A stretch of 20,849 bases of DNA from Raineya sp964654605 (GCA_964654605.1 CAZZLW010000002.1:1-20849); one strand, 5' to 3'. Positions 6,608 to 15,705 are shown, counted from the stretch's first letter. The notes: generated by a model from the sequence alone, not told the origin. A program made the numbers and translations.

Positions 6608-8127
6608 GCCGTAGCTACGATTTTGAGAATATCCTCAACAATTTCTCTGCTATTAGAAAGGCGTGGAACTTTGTATTGCCCGCCTAATCTGCCTTTACGT
6701 TTGAGCCACTCATAAAAAGTACCCGCAGGCAAACTATGTACAATAGGCTTTTGCAGAGCTATATCCTGATAGCGTTTGGCATCATAATCGGAATTGACTT
6801 CTCGGAGGGTTTTATCTAAAATTTCTATAAAAAAATTTAAATCGGTAGGTTGTTGTTCGAACTCTATGAGCCACTCGTGTCCGCCTTTGGTGCCATCGCC
6901 TATGTAAATAGGACAAGCAGTGAAATCTACAATGGTAGCGTGTGTGTATTCGCAGGCTTTGGCAATGGCTACATCTGCATTTTCTACCATTAGCTCTTCG
7001 CCAAAAGCATTGATAAAGTGCTTGGTTCTGCCTGTAATCTTGATACGATAAGGATTGAGCGAAGTGAATTTCACAGTATCACCAATTCTATAACGCCAAA
7101 GCCCACCATTCGTAGAAATAACCATAGCGTAGTTGGTATCTGCTTCTACTTCTGAAATGGTAAGTGTTTTGGGGAACGGCTTATCCCATTCATCAATAGG
7201 TACAAATTCATAGAAAATGCCATAATCCAGCATCAGAAGCATATCGTCGCGGCTCAAATCGTCTTGTAAGCCAAAAAAGCCCTCGGAAGCATTATAGACT
7301 TCCATATATTTGAGGTTGGGGGCAATTTGGTTGAAAAGTGTTCTGTAAGGCTGAAAAGCCACTGCTCCGTGGAAAAATACTTCCAAATTTTCCCAAACTT
7401 CGTGGATTGTTTTTTTACCTGTAATTTCTAAGATTCTTTGCAAAAGTACCACCATCCAAGTAGGCACGCCCAAGAGGCTTGTGATATTCTGCCCAATGGT
7501 TTCTTGAGCCATTCTTTCAATTTTTTCTTCCCACTTGGCAAGCATAGCTACTTCAAGGCTGGGGGCTCGGAGTTTTTGAGCCCAAGCAGGTAGTTGTTGC
7601 GTAACAACTGCCGAAACATCACCATAAAAAATGCCTTTGGTTTCAAGACTTTCCTGAAAAGTACCGCCTATCCCCAAACCTTTGCCAAACATAAATTTGG
7701 TTTGAGGATTATTTTCCAAATACAAGGCAATTAGGTCTTTACCACCTTGAAAATGGCATTTTACAAGCGATTCTCGGGAAACAGGAATAAACTTGCTTCT
7801 GGCATTGGTTGTTCCTGAGGATTTGGCAAACCAATGGATAGGGGTACTCCAAAGAATATTTTGCTCGCCTTTCATCATTCGCATAATGTAGGGAGCAATC
7901 TCTTCATAAGCCGATACAGGTACTCGTTTGATAAATTGTTCTACATTGCGAATAGAAGCATAGTCGTATTTTTTGCCCCATTCGGTAGATTTGGCTTTGC
8001 TGATAAGGTAAAAAAATTGCCTTTCTTGCACCTCGGCAGCGTTTTGCATAAAGTGCCTAATGCGACGATAAGGGAAATGTAAGATTTTTTTTATCAGTGG
8101 TAAAGCCAAACGTACTAATCCATTCAT
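6604..8127 (-). CDS. GH3 auxin-responsive promoter family protein (acyl-adenylating enzyme)
   Basis: This 507-residue protein belongs to the GH3 branch of the ANL adenylating superfamily. Plant GH3 enzymes adenylate a carboxylic acid (indoleacetate, jasmonate) and link it to an amino acid. The ATP-binding motifs are present in order: AKSSGTTNAR (residues 101-110), YNASEGFF (about 278-285) and YRIGDTVKF (about 347-355). GRTKHFINAFGEEL, the hinge to the C-terminal cap, follows, so the enzyme looks active. Bacterial homologues outside plant pathogens are largely uncharacterised and the substrate here is unknown. It has its own promoter upstream (8190-8221), faces the short-chain dehydrogenase divergently, and ends in a four-base overlap with the epimerase gene. 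Confidence 0.9.
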   Translation of the reverse strand: MNGLVRLALPLIKKILHFPYRRIRHFMQNAAEVQERQFFYLISKAKSTEWGKKYDYASIRNVEQFIKRVPVSAYEEIAPYIMRMMKGEQNILWSTPIHWFAKSSGTTNARSKFIPVSRESLVKCHFQGGKDLIALYLENNPQTKFMFGKGLGIGGTFQESLETKGIFYGDVSAVVTQQLPAWAQKLRAPSLEVAMLAKWEEKIERMAQETIGQNITSLLGVPTWMVVLLQRILEITGKKTIHEVWENLEVFFHGAVAFQPYRTLFNQIAPNLKYMEVYNASEGFFGLQDDLSRDDMLLMLDYGIFYEFVPIDEWDKPFPKTLTISEVEADTNYAMVISTNGGLWRYRIGDTVKFTSLNPYRIKITGRTKHFINAFGEELMVENADVAIAKACEYTHATIVDFTACPIYIGDGTKGGHEWLIEFEQQPTDLNFFIEILDKTLREVNSDYDAKRYQDIALQKPIVHSLPAGTFYEWLKRKGRLGGQYKVPRLSNSREIVEDILKIVATA

Positions 8128-8189
8128 ACGAAATATAAAATCAGGAAACCAGATTTAGAAAGCAGGAACAATTTTTGAAATAATAACCG

Positions 8190-8221
8190 CAAAATTATAG
8201 TTTTTTGCTTGCAAAGTCAAA
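8190..8221 (-). promoter_or_regulatory. Promoter of the GH3 family gene
   Basis: On the minus strand TTTG (8221-8218), exactly 20 bases, TAATTTTG (8197-8190). The predicted leader is about 57 nt. Confidence 0.65.
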
Positions 8222-8227
8222 TTTTGC

Positions 8228-8258
8228 TTTGCCACAATTTGAAAAATTTGCTTATTTG
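8228..8258 (+). promoter_or_regulatory. Possible promoter of the short-chain dehydrogenase gene
   Basis: TTTG (8228-8231) is followed after 19 bases by CTTATTTG (8251-8258), which keeps the TTTG end of the -7 box but not the leading TA. The ATG lies 23 bases further on. It sits back to back with the GH3 promoter. Confidence 0.35.
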
Positions 8259-8281
8259 CGTCTTGCTAAAACGAAAAAGCT

Positions 8282-9043
8282 ATGACAGGAAAAATTGCAC
8301 TCATTACAGGAGCAACTTCGGGCATAGGGGAGGCTACAGCTCGGCTTTTTGCCCAAAATGGTCTGAAAGTTATTATTTGTGGCAGAAGAAAAGAACGCTT
8401 GAAAGCATTTGAAGCGGAGCTTTCAAAAATTACAAAAGTTTATACACTCTCTTTTGATGTAAGCCAGCAAAAAGAAGTTGCCGAAAGCCTTAATTCCCTG
8501 CCTGATGAATGGAAAAACATAGATATTTTGGTGAATAATGCAGGAAACGCTCACGGATTAGAGCCTATCCAGTCGGGCAAATTGAGTGATTGGGAGGCAA
8601 TGATTGATATAAATCTCAAAGGTTTGCTTTACGTAACGCAGTGCGTTTTACCTCAAATGATAGAACGAGAGGAGGGGCATATTATCAATATTGGTTCTAT
8701 TGCGGGCAAAGAAGCCTATCCTAATGGAAATGTATATTGTGCATCCAAGGCGGCAGTAGATAGCCTTACGAAAGGTATGCGTATAGATTTGAATCCATAT
8801 GGCATAAGAGTTACGCAAATAGCCCCAGGACTTGTAGAAACGGAGTTTTCGTTGGTACGCTTCAAAGGAGATGCTCAAAGGGCTAAAAAGGTATATGAAG
8901 GCTATCAGCCACTTACAGCCCAAGATATTGCTGATGCCATTTGGTATGCCGTTTCGGCACCTGCTCACGTACAAATTGCCGATATGGTCATTTTCCCAAC
9001 AGCACAGGCTTCTGCAACTATTGTTAGAAGAAAACTATCCTGA
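8282..9043 (+). CDS. Short-chain dehydrogenase/reductase, YdfG-like
   Basis: A 253-residue classical SDR. The cofactor loop is TGATSGIG (9-16), and CGRRKERL after beta-2 (Arg35, Arg36) suggests NADP(H). NNAG lies at 85-88, and the catalytic set is Ser139 (INIGSI), Tyr152 and Lys156 (YCASK). The stretch GIRVTQIAPGLVETEFSLVRFKGD closely follows the E. coli YdfG pattern, an enzyme that oxidises L-serine, L-allo-threonine and other 3-hydroxy acids and reduces malonic semialdehyde. The substrate is therefore probably a small 3-hydroxy acid, by family inference. The full-length gene ends three bases before the stop of the converging trhO, with no visible terminator. Confidence 0.9.
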   Translation: MTGKIALITGATSGIGEATARLFAQNGLKVIICGRRKERLKAFEAELSKITKVYTLSFDVSQQKEVAESLNSLPDEWKNIDILVNNAGNAHGLEPIQSGKLSDWEAMIDINLKGLLYVTQCVLPQMIEREEGHIINIGSIAGKEAYPNGNVYCASKAAVDSLTKGMRIDLNPYGIRVTQIAPGLVETEFSLVRFKGDAQRAKKVYEGYQPLTAQDIADAIWYAVSAPAHVQIADMVIFPTAQASATIVRRKLS

Positions 9044-9046
9044 TTT

Positions 9047-10039
9047 TCAAGTTTTTGTAGTTGCAGTTTTATATTTCCTTTTCCAACCTTTATAGGGGTT
9101 GTAGCCATTGGTATTTTTTTGATAGTAACCTGTACCATCGTAGGGGCGTTTGTCGGGGTGGCTTTTACATTCTACCGAGCAAGCACCTTCGTAGTCCCAG
9201 CCACATTTTTCGCAAATACAAACGTGATTGTTGCAATGAGGGTTTGCACAATTTATCATTCTATCACATTCGGTGCCGCAAATGTAGCAATGAGAAATCA
9301 CTTTGGGATTTACCTTATTGACCTCCACGGCGATTCGGTTATCAAAAACATAACATTTGCCTTCAAAATCTTCGCCGCCTGCTTCCAAACCATATTTAAT
9401 AATGCCACCGTGCAACTGATAAACGTTTTCAAAACCTTGTTCCAAAAGATAGGCACTTGCTTTTTCGCATTTAATTCCTCCTGTGCAGTAGGTAACAATC
9501 TTTTTACCTTTTAGCAATGGGAAGACTTCTTTTACCTTCTCGGGAAACTCTCGGAAGTTTTCAATATCCAGCGTAATTGCATTTTTGAAATGCCCAAGTT
9601 TGTGTTCATAATTGGAGCGGGCATCTAAAATGACTACATCGGGGTCATTTTTGAGTTTTTTGAAATCTTCGGGGGAAAGATGAATACCTGTTTTTCGGGT
9701 AGGGTCTATGTGGCGTAAGCCCGAATGTACAATTTCAGGCTTTACCCTTACGTGAATTTTCGTAAAGGTATGTCCTTGTACTTTTTCAATCTTAAAATCG
9801 GTATTCTTGAAGCGTTCATCAGAAAGAACATAGTCCATATACTTCTGACAGGCTTCTTTGGTGCCAGAAACCGTACCATTCAGCCCTTCGTGGGCAATAA
9901 TGATACGCCCTAAAATGCCATTTTCAATGCAAAATAAATGATGCTCTTCACGATAGGCTTCGGGGTCGGCAATATGGGTATAGCAATAATACAATAGCAC
10001 CCAATACTCTTGCCCTTGGGTAAGATTTTGATTTTCCAT
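9047..10039 (-). CDS. trhO: tRNA uridine(34) hydroxylase, rhodanese-like (TrhO/YceA)
   Basis: TrhO introduces the 5-hydroxyl of 5-hydroxyuridine at the wobble position of several tRNAs. The 330-residue protein has the N-terminal YceA domain (HEGLNGTVSG at 50-59, with KVQGHTFTKIHVRVKPEIV at about 86-104). A rhodanese domain (about 120-220) carries the active-site loop CTGGIKC with Cys185. A Cys-rich tail (Cys251, 254, 258, 264, 269, 274, 276, 279, 287, 291) looks like a pair of zinc sites and occurs in many members of the family. All expected parts are intact. It lies downstream of the SNF2 gene on the same strand but has a probable -7 box of its own. Confidence 0.93.
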   Translation of the reverse strand: MENQNLTQGQEYWVLLYYCYTHIADPEAYREEHHLFCIENGILGRIIIAHEGLNGTVSGTKEACQKYMDYVLSDERFKNTDFKIEKVQGHTFTKIHVRVKPEIVHSGLRHIDPTRKTGIHLSPEDFKKLKNDPDVVILDARSNYEHKLGHFKNAITLDIENFREFPEKVKEVFPLLKGKKIVTYCTGGIKCEKASAYLLEQGFENVYQLHGGIIKYGLEAGGEDFEGKCYVFDNRIAVEVNKVNPKVISHCYICGTECDRMINCANPHCNNHVCICEKCGWDYEGACSVECKSHPDKRPYDGTGYYQKNTNGYNPYKGWKRKYKTATTKT

Positions 10040-10089
10040 AAATAACCTTGCGTTTAGCTCTGCTTCAAACAGAGTGGTAAAATTTTTCG

Positions 10090-10097
10090 CAAAGTTA
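10090..10097 (-). promoter_or_regulatory. Possible -7 box for trhO
   Basis: TAACTTTG on the minus strand matches TAnnTTTG and lies 50 bases before the trhO start. No TTG is found at the proper distance upstream, so this is a partial promoter only. The 124-base gap between the SNF2 gene and trhO holds nothing else that I can support. Confidence 0.35.
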
Positions 10098-10163
10098 ATA
10101 TTTGTTTTTGAAACGAAAAAATGATTTTTGTCAGGGAAATTATATCAAAACACAATCTTTTTC

Positions 10164-13094
10164 CTAACTCAACATAAAGGCAATATCTTCGGCAGAAAAC
10201 TGCTTAAAAAGACCTTCTTCGGCATTTATCAGATTTTGAGAAAGGGCTTTTTTTCGTTCTTGCAAGAGCAAGATTTTTTCTTCAACACTGCCGTGTGTGA
10301 TAAACTTGTAGGCAATTACATTTTTGGTTTGCCCTATCCGATAGGCTCTATCAATGGCTTGGGCTTCTACGGCAGGATTCCACCAAGGATCCAGCAAAAA
10401 AACATATTCGGCGGCAGTAAGGTTCAGCCCTACACCACCTGCTTTGAGAGAAATGAGAAACACTGCCGTATGAGGGTTTTGCTGAAAATCATTGACTTGC
10501 TCTTGCCTATTGGTAGTGGCTCCGTCCAGATAGGCATAACGAATACGATTTTCTTCTAAATATTTACGGAAAATAGCCAAATGTTTCACAAATTGACTAA
10601 AAATAAGCACTTTTTTACCTTCGGATAAAAGCGTTTGCAACTTATAGGTAACATCTTCCATTTTGCCCGAAACACCCTGAAAATCCTTGTTGATGAGCTG
10701 TGGGTGATTGGCAATCTGACGCAATTCGGTAAGGGCTTTGAGAATAACAAATTGCGATTGAGCTACCCCAAATTTTTCTATTTGCTCTAAAATTTGATTT
10801 CTGTGTTTAGATTTGGTTTCTTCGTATATTTTCGCCTGTTCGGCACTCATTTCGCAAAAGGCGATATGCTCCATTTTGGGGGGTAGTTCGGTAGCGACTT
10901 GCTCTTTGGTACGCCGTAGAATAAAAGGACTGATGATTTTCTGCAATTTTCCCAGTTGTGCTGTATTTTCTTCTTTTTCAATGGGTTTAAGAAAATTTTT
11001 CTTGAAAAAAGATTGCTCGCCCAGCAAACGAGGGTTAGCAAAATTCATCTGCGACCACAAATCCAAAAGGCTATTTTCCACAGGCGTACCCGTGAGCAAA
11101 AGTCTTTTTTCGGCTTTCAGTAGGGTTACAGCTTGTGAAATATACGATTGTGGGTTTTTGATTGCCTGCGACTCGTCTAAAATTACATAATTGAAAGCAA
11201 TTTTTGAAAGTTCCTCAATATCCATTCTCACCACGCCGTAAGAAGTGAAAATTACATCAAATTTGCGTAAAAAAGGCAATTTTTGCTCTCTTTGCGAGCC
11301 TGTATAGGTGGTTATTTGCAAAAAAGGTGTAAATTTTTTTGCCTCCAATTCCCAATTATACAGCAAAGAAGTGGGCATAATCACAAGCGAAGGTTTTGAA
11401 GTACCTTTTTCTTTTTCATTTTGCAGAAGGGCAAGGGTTTGCAAAGTTTTTCCCAAACCCATATCATCTGCCAAAAATCCGCCCAATCGGTTTTCGGATA
11501 GAAAGCAAAGCCAGTTGAAACCTGCTTTTTGATAGTTTCGCAGAGTTGCCTTCAAGCCTTGTGGCAAGGGATAGTCTTGTATTTCTTGCGATAGCAGATT
11601 TTTCAGTTTTTCCTGAATATTTAGCTCAAATTCTTCATTTTGGGCGGCTTCTTGCAAAATGGGTAAATGGTATTTTTCTAATCGGATTTCATTGTTTTCG
11701 CTTTGAGCCAAGTAAAAAATATCGCCATAACGGCTAAACCATTCATCAGGGATAAGGGCTATTTCGCCATTGGGCAAAGGAAATTCTTTGATATTTCCTA
11801 AAATGTAAGGGCGTAATTTTATGAAAGGAACTTCATACTCTCCGAAACGAATAATAGCTTTCAAATCCAACCAATCCGCTTTTTCAGTGGTTTTCAGCGA
11901 AATGAAACTTTTACCAAAAAAGTATTTTTTCCCACTTTCAAAGTTTTGCTCCAGAATAATCTGCTCGCTGGGTAAGTTTTCAGCATTTTTTTCAAGCCAC
12001 TGCAAAGCCTTTTCAGGGGGCAGATAGAGCCTTCCTTTGCTGATTTCCAAATTTTTATTTTTCAGAAACTCAAAAGTGTTCTGTTCAAAAATTTTGTTTT
12101 TGATGATTTTACGAAAAAGATAACCTTCTGCGTTTTTTTCTAACTTCACAAAAGCGGGTTTGTGGTCGTTTTCGGCGGCAAATACATAAGAGCCATATCG
12201 GAAGAATAGCTCAAACAAAAAATCTACTTCCTGCTCTACGGCTTCGTTTCCTGCTTCAAACAGGTTGTTTTCTGCCACTCTGCAAACTGAGCCAATACGC
12301 AAAATTGCCTTTGGAGCAAAACTTTCAGTAATGATTTCAAAGCCGCTCCCTTTGGCAGAAACATCAAAAGAGGCTATCAGAGGCAAAACGAATTTCTGAA
12401 AATAGTTTTCTTCTACATTGCGAGGAACATTGATATACCATTTTTGCAAGAAAGGTCGCAGTTTGTTGCCGTCAATGTTTTGTTTGAAATGATACAAAGT
12501 ATTTTCCAAAAGCAACCAAGCCATCTGGTTGCATAAAATTCGGGCATCTTTGAACTGAAAAGTAAGTTTTTTGCCTTCGTATTGTAAAGTAGGGAAGTAG
12601 TGAGTTTCTTTTTCATCTCTTACAAAATGAAACAGCACCGAAACAGGGTTTTGTGCAATCTGAATAGCTTTCCAAGCAGGATTGCCGTCTGTTCCCATTA
12701 CAAAAAAAGGCTTTTGGTGCGTTTGAATAAGTTTGAGAATTTCGCCAATTCGGCTATCTACAAATTCATCAATGAGTGTTTGCAGGTTTTTATCGCCTTT
12801 GGTTTTGTCATATACTTTCAGAAAAAACTCGTTTGGGTGAATCCGTTTGTTGTAAAATTTGCTTACAATGTATTCGGGCTGAATGGCATCGGCAAATTTG
12901 ATAATTTTGAGGTCGGTTTCGTCTATATTTTTTTGAAACTCTTTGGCAGTTTTCGCTGAAAGGGCTTGATAGGAAAAAGTTAATTCCCCTTTGCTATTGA
13001 TTTGCACCACAAAAGGGGCTATCAGATAGCCCAAAAATTGATGATTGAAAAGCGAATAAACTACTCGGAAAGGTTGTGAGGTAACTACTTTCAT
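10164..13094 (-). CDS. SNF2-family DEAD/DEAH box helicase
   Basis: A 976-residue SNF2/Rad54-like ATPase of the bacterial kind. Residues 1 to about 500 are a divergent accessory region with no motif I recognise. The two-lobed motor follows: Walker A ADDMGLGKT (about 540-548), motif II DESQ (about 640-643, in place of DEAH), motif III LLLTGTPVENS (about 665), motif IV IFSQFVKHL, motif V SLKAGGVGLNLT and motif VI QAIDRAYRIGQ (about 912-922). Such proteins translocate on double-stranded DNA and remodel bound proteins such as RNA polymerase; the cellular role of the Bacteroidota forms is not established. A zinc-chelating SWIM motif is not evident at the N-terminus. It has its own promoter inside a hairpin after the TonB receptor gene. 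No defence partners (methylase, nuclease) adjoin it, so a stand-alone housekeeping role is more likely. Confidence 0.92.
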   Translation of the reverse strand: MKVVTSQPFRVVYSLFNHQFLGYLIAPFVVQINSKGELTFSYQALSAKTAKEFQKNIDETDLKIIKFADAIQPEYIVSKFYNKRIHPNEFFLKVYDKTKGDKNLQTLIDEFVDSRIGEILKLIQTHQKPFFVMGTDGNPAWKAIQIAQNPVSVLFHFVRDEKETHYFPTLQYEGKKLTFQFKDARILCNQMAWLLLENTLYHFKQNIDGNKLRPFLQKWYINVPRNVEENYFQKFVLPLIASFDVSAKGSGFEIITESFAPKAILRIGSVCRVAENNLFEAGNEAVEQEVDFLFELFFRYGSYVFAAENDHKPAFVKLEKNAEGYLFRKIIKNKIFEQNTFEFLKNKNLEISKGRLYLPPEKALQWLEKNAENLPSEQIILEQNFESGKKYFFGKSFISLKTTEKADWLDLKAIIRFGEYEVPFIKLRPYILGNIKEFPLPNGEIALIPDEWFSRYGDIFYLAQSENNEIRLEKYHLPILQEAAQNEEFELNIQEKLKNLLSQEIQDYPLPQGLKATLRNYQKAGFNWLCFLSENRLGGFLADDMGLGKTLQTLALLQNEKEKGTSKPSLVIMPTSLLYNWELEAKKFTPFLQITTYTGSQREQKLPFLRKFDVIFTSYGVVRMDIEELSKIAFNYVILDESQAIKNPQSYISQAVTLLKAEKRLLLTGTPVENSLLDLWSQMNFANPRLLGEQSFFKKNFLKPIEKEENTAQLGKLQKIISPFILRRTKEQVATELPPKMEHIAFCEMSAEQAKIYEETKSKHRNQILEQIEKFGVAQSQFVILKALTELRQIANHPQLINKDFQGVSGKMEDVTYKLQTLLSEGKKVLIFSQFVKHLAIFRKYLEENRIRYAYLDGATTNRQEQVNDFQQNPHTAVFLISLKAGGVGLNLTAAEYVFLLDPWWNPAVEAQAIDRAYRIGQTKNVIAYKFITHGSVEEKILLLQERKKALSQNLINAEEGLFKQFSAEDIAFMLS

Positions 13095-13097
13095 AGC

Positions 13098-13159
13098 AAA
13101 AAACGCTTGGTGTAAGTTTCAAAAATAAGGTTTTCTTTCGTTTGAGCCAAGCGTTTTTT
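13098..13159 (-). terminator. Terminator-like hairpin after the TonB receptor gene, enclosing a promoter
   Basis: AAAAAACGCTTGG (13098-13110) and CCAAGCGTTTTTT (13147-13159) are perfect 13-bp complements separated by 36 bases. For a transcript from the TonB receptor gene this gives an A-flanked stem ending in six U residues. The loop is unusually long for an intrinsic terminator and contains the SNF2 promoter. Confidence 0.6.
13120..13150 (-). promoter_or_regulatory. Promoter of the SNF2 helicase gene
   Basis: On the minus strand TTG (13150-13148), 20 bases, TATTTTTG (13127-13120). The -33 triplet lies inside the upstream arm of the hairpin and the -7 box in its loop. The predicted leader is about 20 nt and carries only the downstream arm. 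Confidence 0.65.
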
Positions 13160-13188
13160 GTAATTTTTGTTTTATGTTTATGTGAATT

Positions 13189-15597
13189 TTACCATTTTAT
13201 TTGTAGCGTTCCATAAAACCCTCTGCCATCGGCAGGAATAATGCCCGGACCTGGGTAGCCTTCGGCTCGGCGAGTAAAATAGCTTTCGTTGAGAAGGTTA
13301 TTGATAGAAAACTCAGCACGAAAGAACTTCCAAGCATACGCAAAAGACCAATCTAAAACTTGATAAGCAGGAATAATACCCTCTATGGCAGAAGCGGTTC
13401 GGCGGGTGTTGGTAGCATCAGAAAAATGCTCGGCAGTGTGGGCGTATTGTAGGGTAGTGCTGAAATGTTTGTATTGAAGCGTATTTCCCCACCGCAAAGT
13501 AATAGGCGGCACCATTTCTACTTTTCGGTTTCGGATAGCGGTTTCTTGGGTGCTTATGTAGCGGGCATCAATGAGTGCAAAATTGGCAAATACTGCCCAT
13601 TTCCACGCAGAATTTTCTTTGCCCAAAAGTGGTAAAAGTGAAATTTCTCCGAAAGCCTCTATCCCTATGTTGCGGGCATCGGAAACATTGGTACGAAAGC
13701 GATAATCGTTGAATAAGATGGTATCGGTACGCAAAACCTGACCAATTTTGCCGTTGTATTTCAGCAGAAACAGCGTAATTTCGTAATTAAATAAATGGTG
13801 AGCTTTGCTTCGCAAGCCTAAATCGGCAGTAAAGCCCCTTTCGTCTTGAATATTGGCATCAATGCGTAAATTAGGGTTATTGATACGCAAATCGGTAAAG
13901 TTAATGGCTCGGTAGTTTTGAGAGAAATTGGTATACAATTCTGTTTGGGGCTTTATTTTATAGCTAACGCCTATACCTGCAAATATAAAATCGCGTTTGC
14001 GTTCCAAATTTTCTGAAATTCTATCTTGTACGATAATATTGCCTGCTCCGTCTTTCACATAGCGTTTGTAAAAGCCTTCGGCAAAAGTTTGTATATTTTC
14101 GTAGCGTATACCCGGCGTAATGCTCCATTTATCATTGATTTGAAAGATATTTTCAGCAAAAACAGCATAATTTGCATTAGGAAAGCGATAGTTGGAGTCT
14201 TCCACGTCATTGGGGTTTAGAAAAGTAAAATTAGCATCGGAGCCGCTGGTGCCAAAACCTTGTTGGGCGGTACTATTGCCCTGATAAACTCTTGCACCGA
14301 GTAAAAAGGTATGTTTTTGTTTAGAAAGTTTGTAGTGGTGTAAAAATCGTATTTCCGAGCCAAAATTTTGGAATTGCCCTGCAATGAGTGTTCTTTCTGT
14401 GCCAAAATCGGCTACGTTGGCACGTTCCAAATTTCCCAAAGCAAGCCTTTGGGCAAGCAAACCGAAGTTGCGAATATTGATTTGGCTGTTTTCGTTGAGT
14501 TTGTATGTAAAAAGTAGTGCAAACAAGTTCCAATTCACACTGAACCAATTTCTTTCTCGCAAAGATTGACGCGGATTTTCCTCAAAGTTCCTGTCGGTCA
14601 AGCCGCCTGCTTGCTTGGCAAGATAGTTCATTTGGGTTATTTGCAGGGTAGCAGAAAGTTTTTCAGAAAAATTGTATTCCAAAGAAGCGTAAAAATTATG
14701 ATACCTAAAATCAGAATTAGGGCGAAAGCCTCTGCCTTGCTTGTGTAGGTAATAGGTGTAATAATTCAGCTTGCCGATAGTACCTCCCAAACTATTGAAC
14801 GAACTCAAAAAGCCCCACGAACCCAAAGATTGACGGCTCGTGAGTTCTATTTTTTTCTCACTGCCTCGCTTAAATTTGAAGTTGAGCATACCGCCGAATT
14901 GTGTTCCGTATTGCAAAGAAGCGGCACCACGCACTATTTCAATGCGTTCCAGAGCTTCGGCAGGGGGAGTGTAATAAGATTCAGGATAGCCCAAGGCATC
15001 GGCTGAAATATCATATCCATTCTGCCTAACATTGAAGTTAGAAGTTCGGTTAGGGTTCAGCCCTCTGCCTCCGATGCCCAATTGCAAACCTGCTTGGTCG
15101 CTTTCCCAAATATTTAGTCCTGTGATACGCGAAAAAATCTGCCGAGCATTGTTGGTCGCAAAATTGACGGTCAGGTTTTCCATTTCAATTACTTCGCTTT
15201 TTTTTCCCTCATAAATACCAAAATTTTCCACACTTTTCAATCGTGTAAGCCCGAATAAGCGTTCTCTTTCGGCTTGCACGGTGATAGCTTCAATTTCATT
15301 TTCAAAACTATCTAAAACAATGTTTAGAAATAAATCGCTGTTTAGTTCTATTTCCTGAAAGTAAGTTTTAGCATTTTCCGCAAAGGCAATCAGCACATAC
15401 TTACCTTGCGGAATGGCTTTCAGGTTGAAATTTCCATTAGCTTGCAGTGGGCTTTGAAATTTTGTTCCTTGCAAAGCTACTATCCCATTAGCGATAGGTT
15501 CATTAGATTGCCTCAAAGCTATCTTCCCTGAAATATTGAAAGTTTGCCCCCAAGCTATCAGAGGCAAAAAGAGCAACGTATAAAAAAACTTTCTCAT
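13189..15597 (-). CDS. TonB-dependent outer-membrane receptor, FecA-like, with carboxypeptidase-regulatory-like N-domain
   Basis: An 802-residue active-transport receptor. It has a signal peptide (MRKFFYTLLFLPLIAWG, cleavage near residue 17). A carboxypeptidase-regulatory-like beta-sandwich follows at about 20-95 (ISGKIALRQSNEPIANGIV through QGKYVLIAF). The plug domain, about 125-245, carries ARQIFSRITGLNIWESDQAG, GIGGRGLNPNRTSNF and IEIVRGAASLQYGTQFGG. A 22-strand barrel fills the rest and ends in the aromatic IKW recognised by the BAM complex. The plug pattern NVRQNGYDISADALGYPESYYTPP is that of ferric-citrate (FecA) type receptors, so an iron chelate is the best guess; the substrate is not proven. 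No SusD partner, FecIR regulators or ABC transporter lie nearby. A TAAATTTG box and a short inverted repeat precede the gene. Confidence 0.92.
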   Translation of the reverse strand: MRKFFYTLLFLPLIAWGQTFNISGKIALRQSNEPIANGIVALQGTKFQSPLQANGNFNLKAIPQGKYVLIAFAENAKTYFQEIELNSDLFLNIVLDSFENEIEAITVQAERERLFGLTRLKSVENFGIYEGKKSEVIEMENLTVNFATNNARQIFSRITGLNIWESDQAGLQLGIGGRGLNPNRTSNFNVRQNGYDISADALGYPESYYTPPAEALERIEIVRGAASLQYGTQFGGMLNFKFKRGSEKKIELTSRQSLGSWGFLSSFNSLGGTIGKLNYYTYYLHKQGRGFRPNSDFRYHNFYASLEYNFSEKLSATLQITQMNYLAKQAGGLTDRNFEENPRQSLRERNWFSVNWNLFALLFTYKLNENSQINIRNFGLLAQRLALGNLERANVADFGTERTLIAGQFQNFGSEIRFLHHYKLSKQKHTFLLGARVYQGNSTAQQGFGTSGSDANFTFLNPNDVEDSNYRFPNANYAVFAENIFQINDKWSITPGIRYENIQTFAEGFYKRYVKDGAGNIIVQDRISENLERKRDFIFAGIGVSYKIKPQTELYTNFSQNYRAINFTDLRINNPNLRIDANIQDERGFTADLGLRSKAHHLFNYEITLFLLKYNGKIGQVLRTDTILFNDYRFRTNVSDARNIGIEAFGEISLLPLLGKENSAWKWAVFANFALIDARYISTQETAIRNRKVEMVPPITLRWGNTLQYKHFSTTLQYAHTAEHFSDATNTRRTASAIEGIIPAYQVLDWSFAYAWKFFRAEFSINNLLNESYFTRRAEGYPGPGIIPADGRGFYGTLQIKW

Positions 15598-15619
15598 AGC
15601 CTAAATATCAAAAGCAGGG

Positions 15620-15653
15620 CAAATTTACAAAATTTATTTAGACAAAATCTAAA
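15620..15653 (-). promoter_or_regulatory. Upstream region of the TonB receptor: -7 box and short inverted repeat
   Basis: TAAATTTG on the minus strand (15627-15620) fits the -7 consensus, about 23 bases before the start codon. The nearest TTTG upstream is 15 bases away, shorter than usual. Immediately upstream, TTTAGA-CAAAA-TCTAAA (15637-15653) is a perfect 6-bp inverted repeat overlapping where the -33 region should be, as an operator might. It does not fit a Fur box well. The regulator is unknown. Confidence 0.35.
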
Positions 15654-15705
15654 CAATGTAAAAAAATTAACTTAAACGAAACTAAATGGACTTGGATAGA
15701 AAAAT

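Noticed and set aside
10164..13094. SNF2 helicase considered as part of a defence system (DISARM-like or with the type I operon).
   Set aside because: No methylase, nuclease or PLD partner adjoins it, it is on the other strand with the TonB receptor between it and hsdR, and it has its own promoter next to a tRNA-modification gene.
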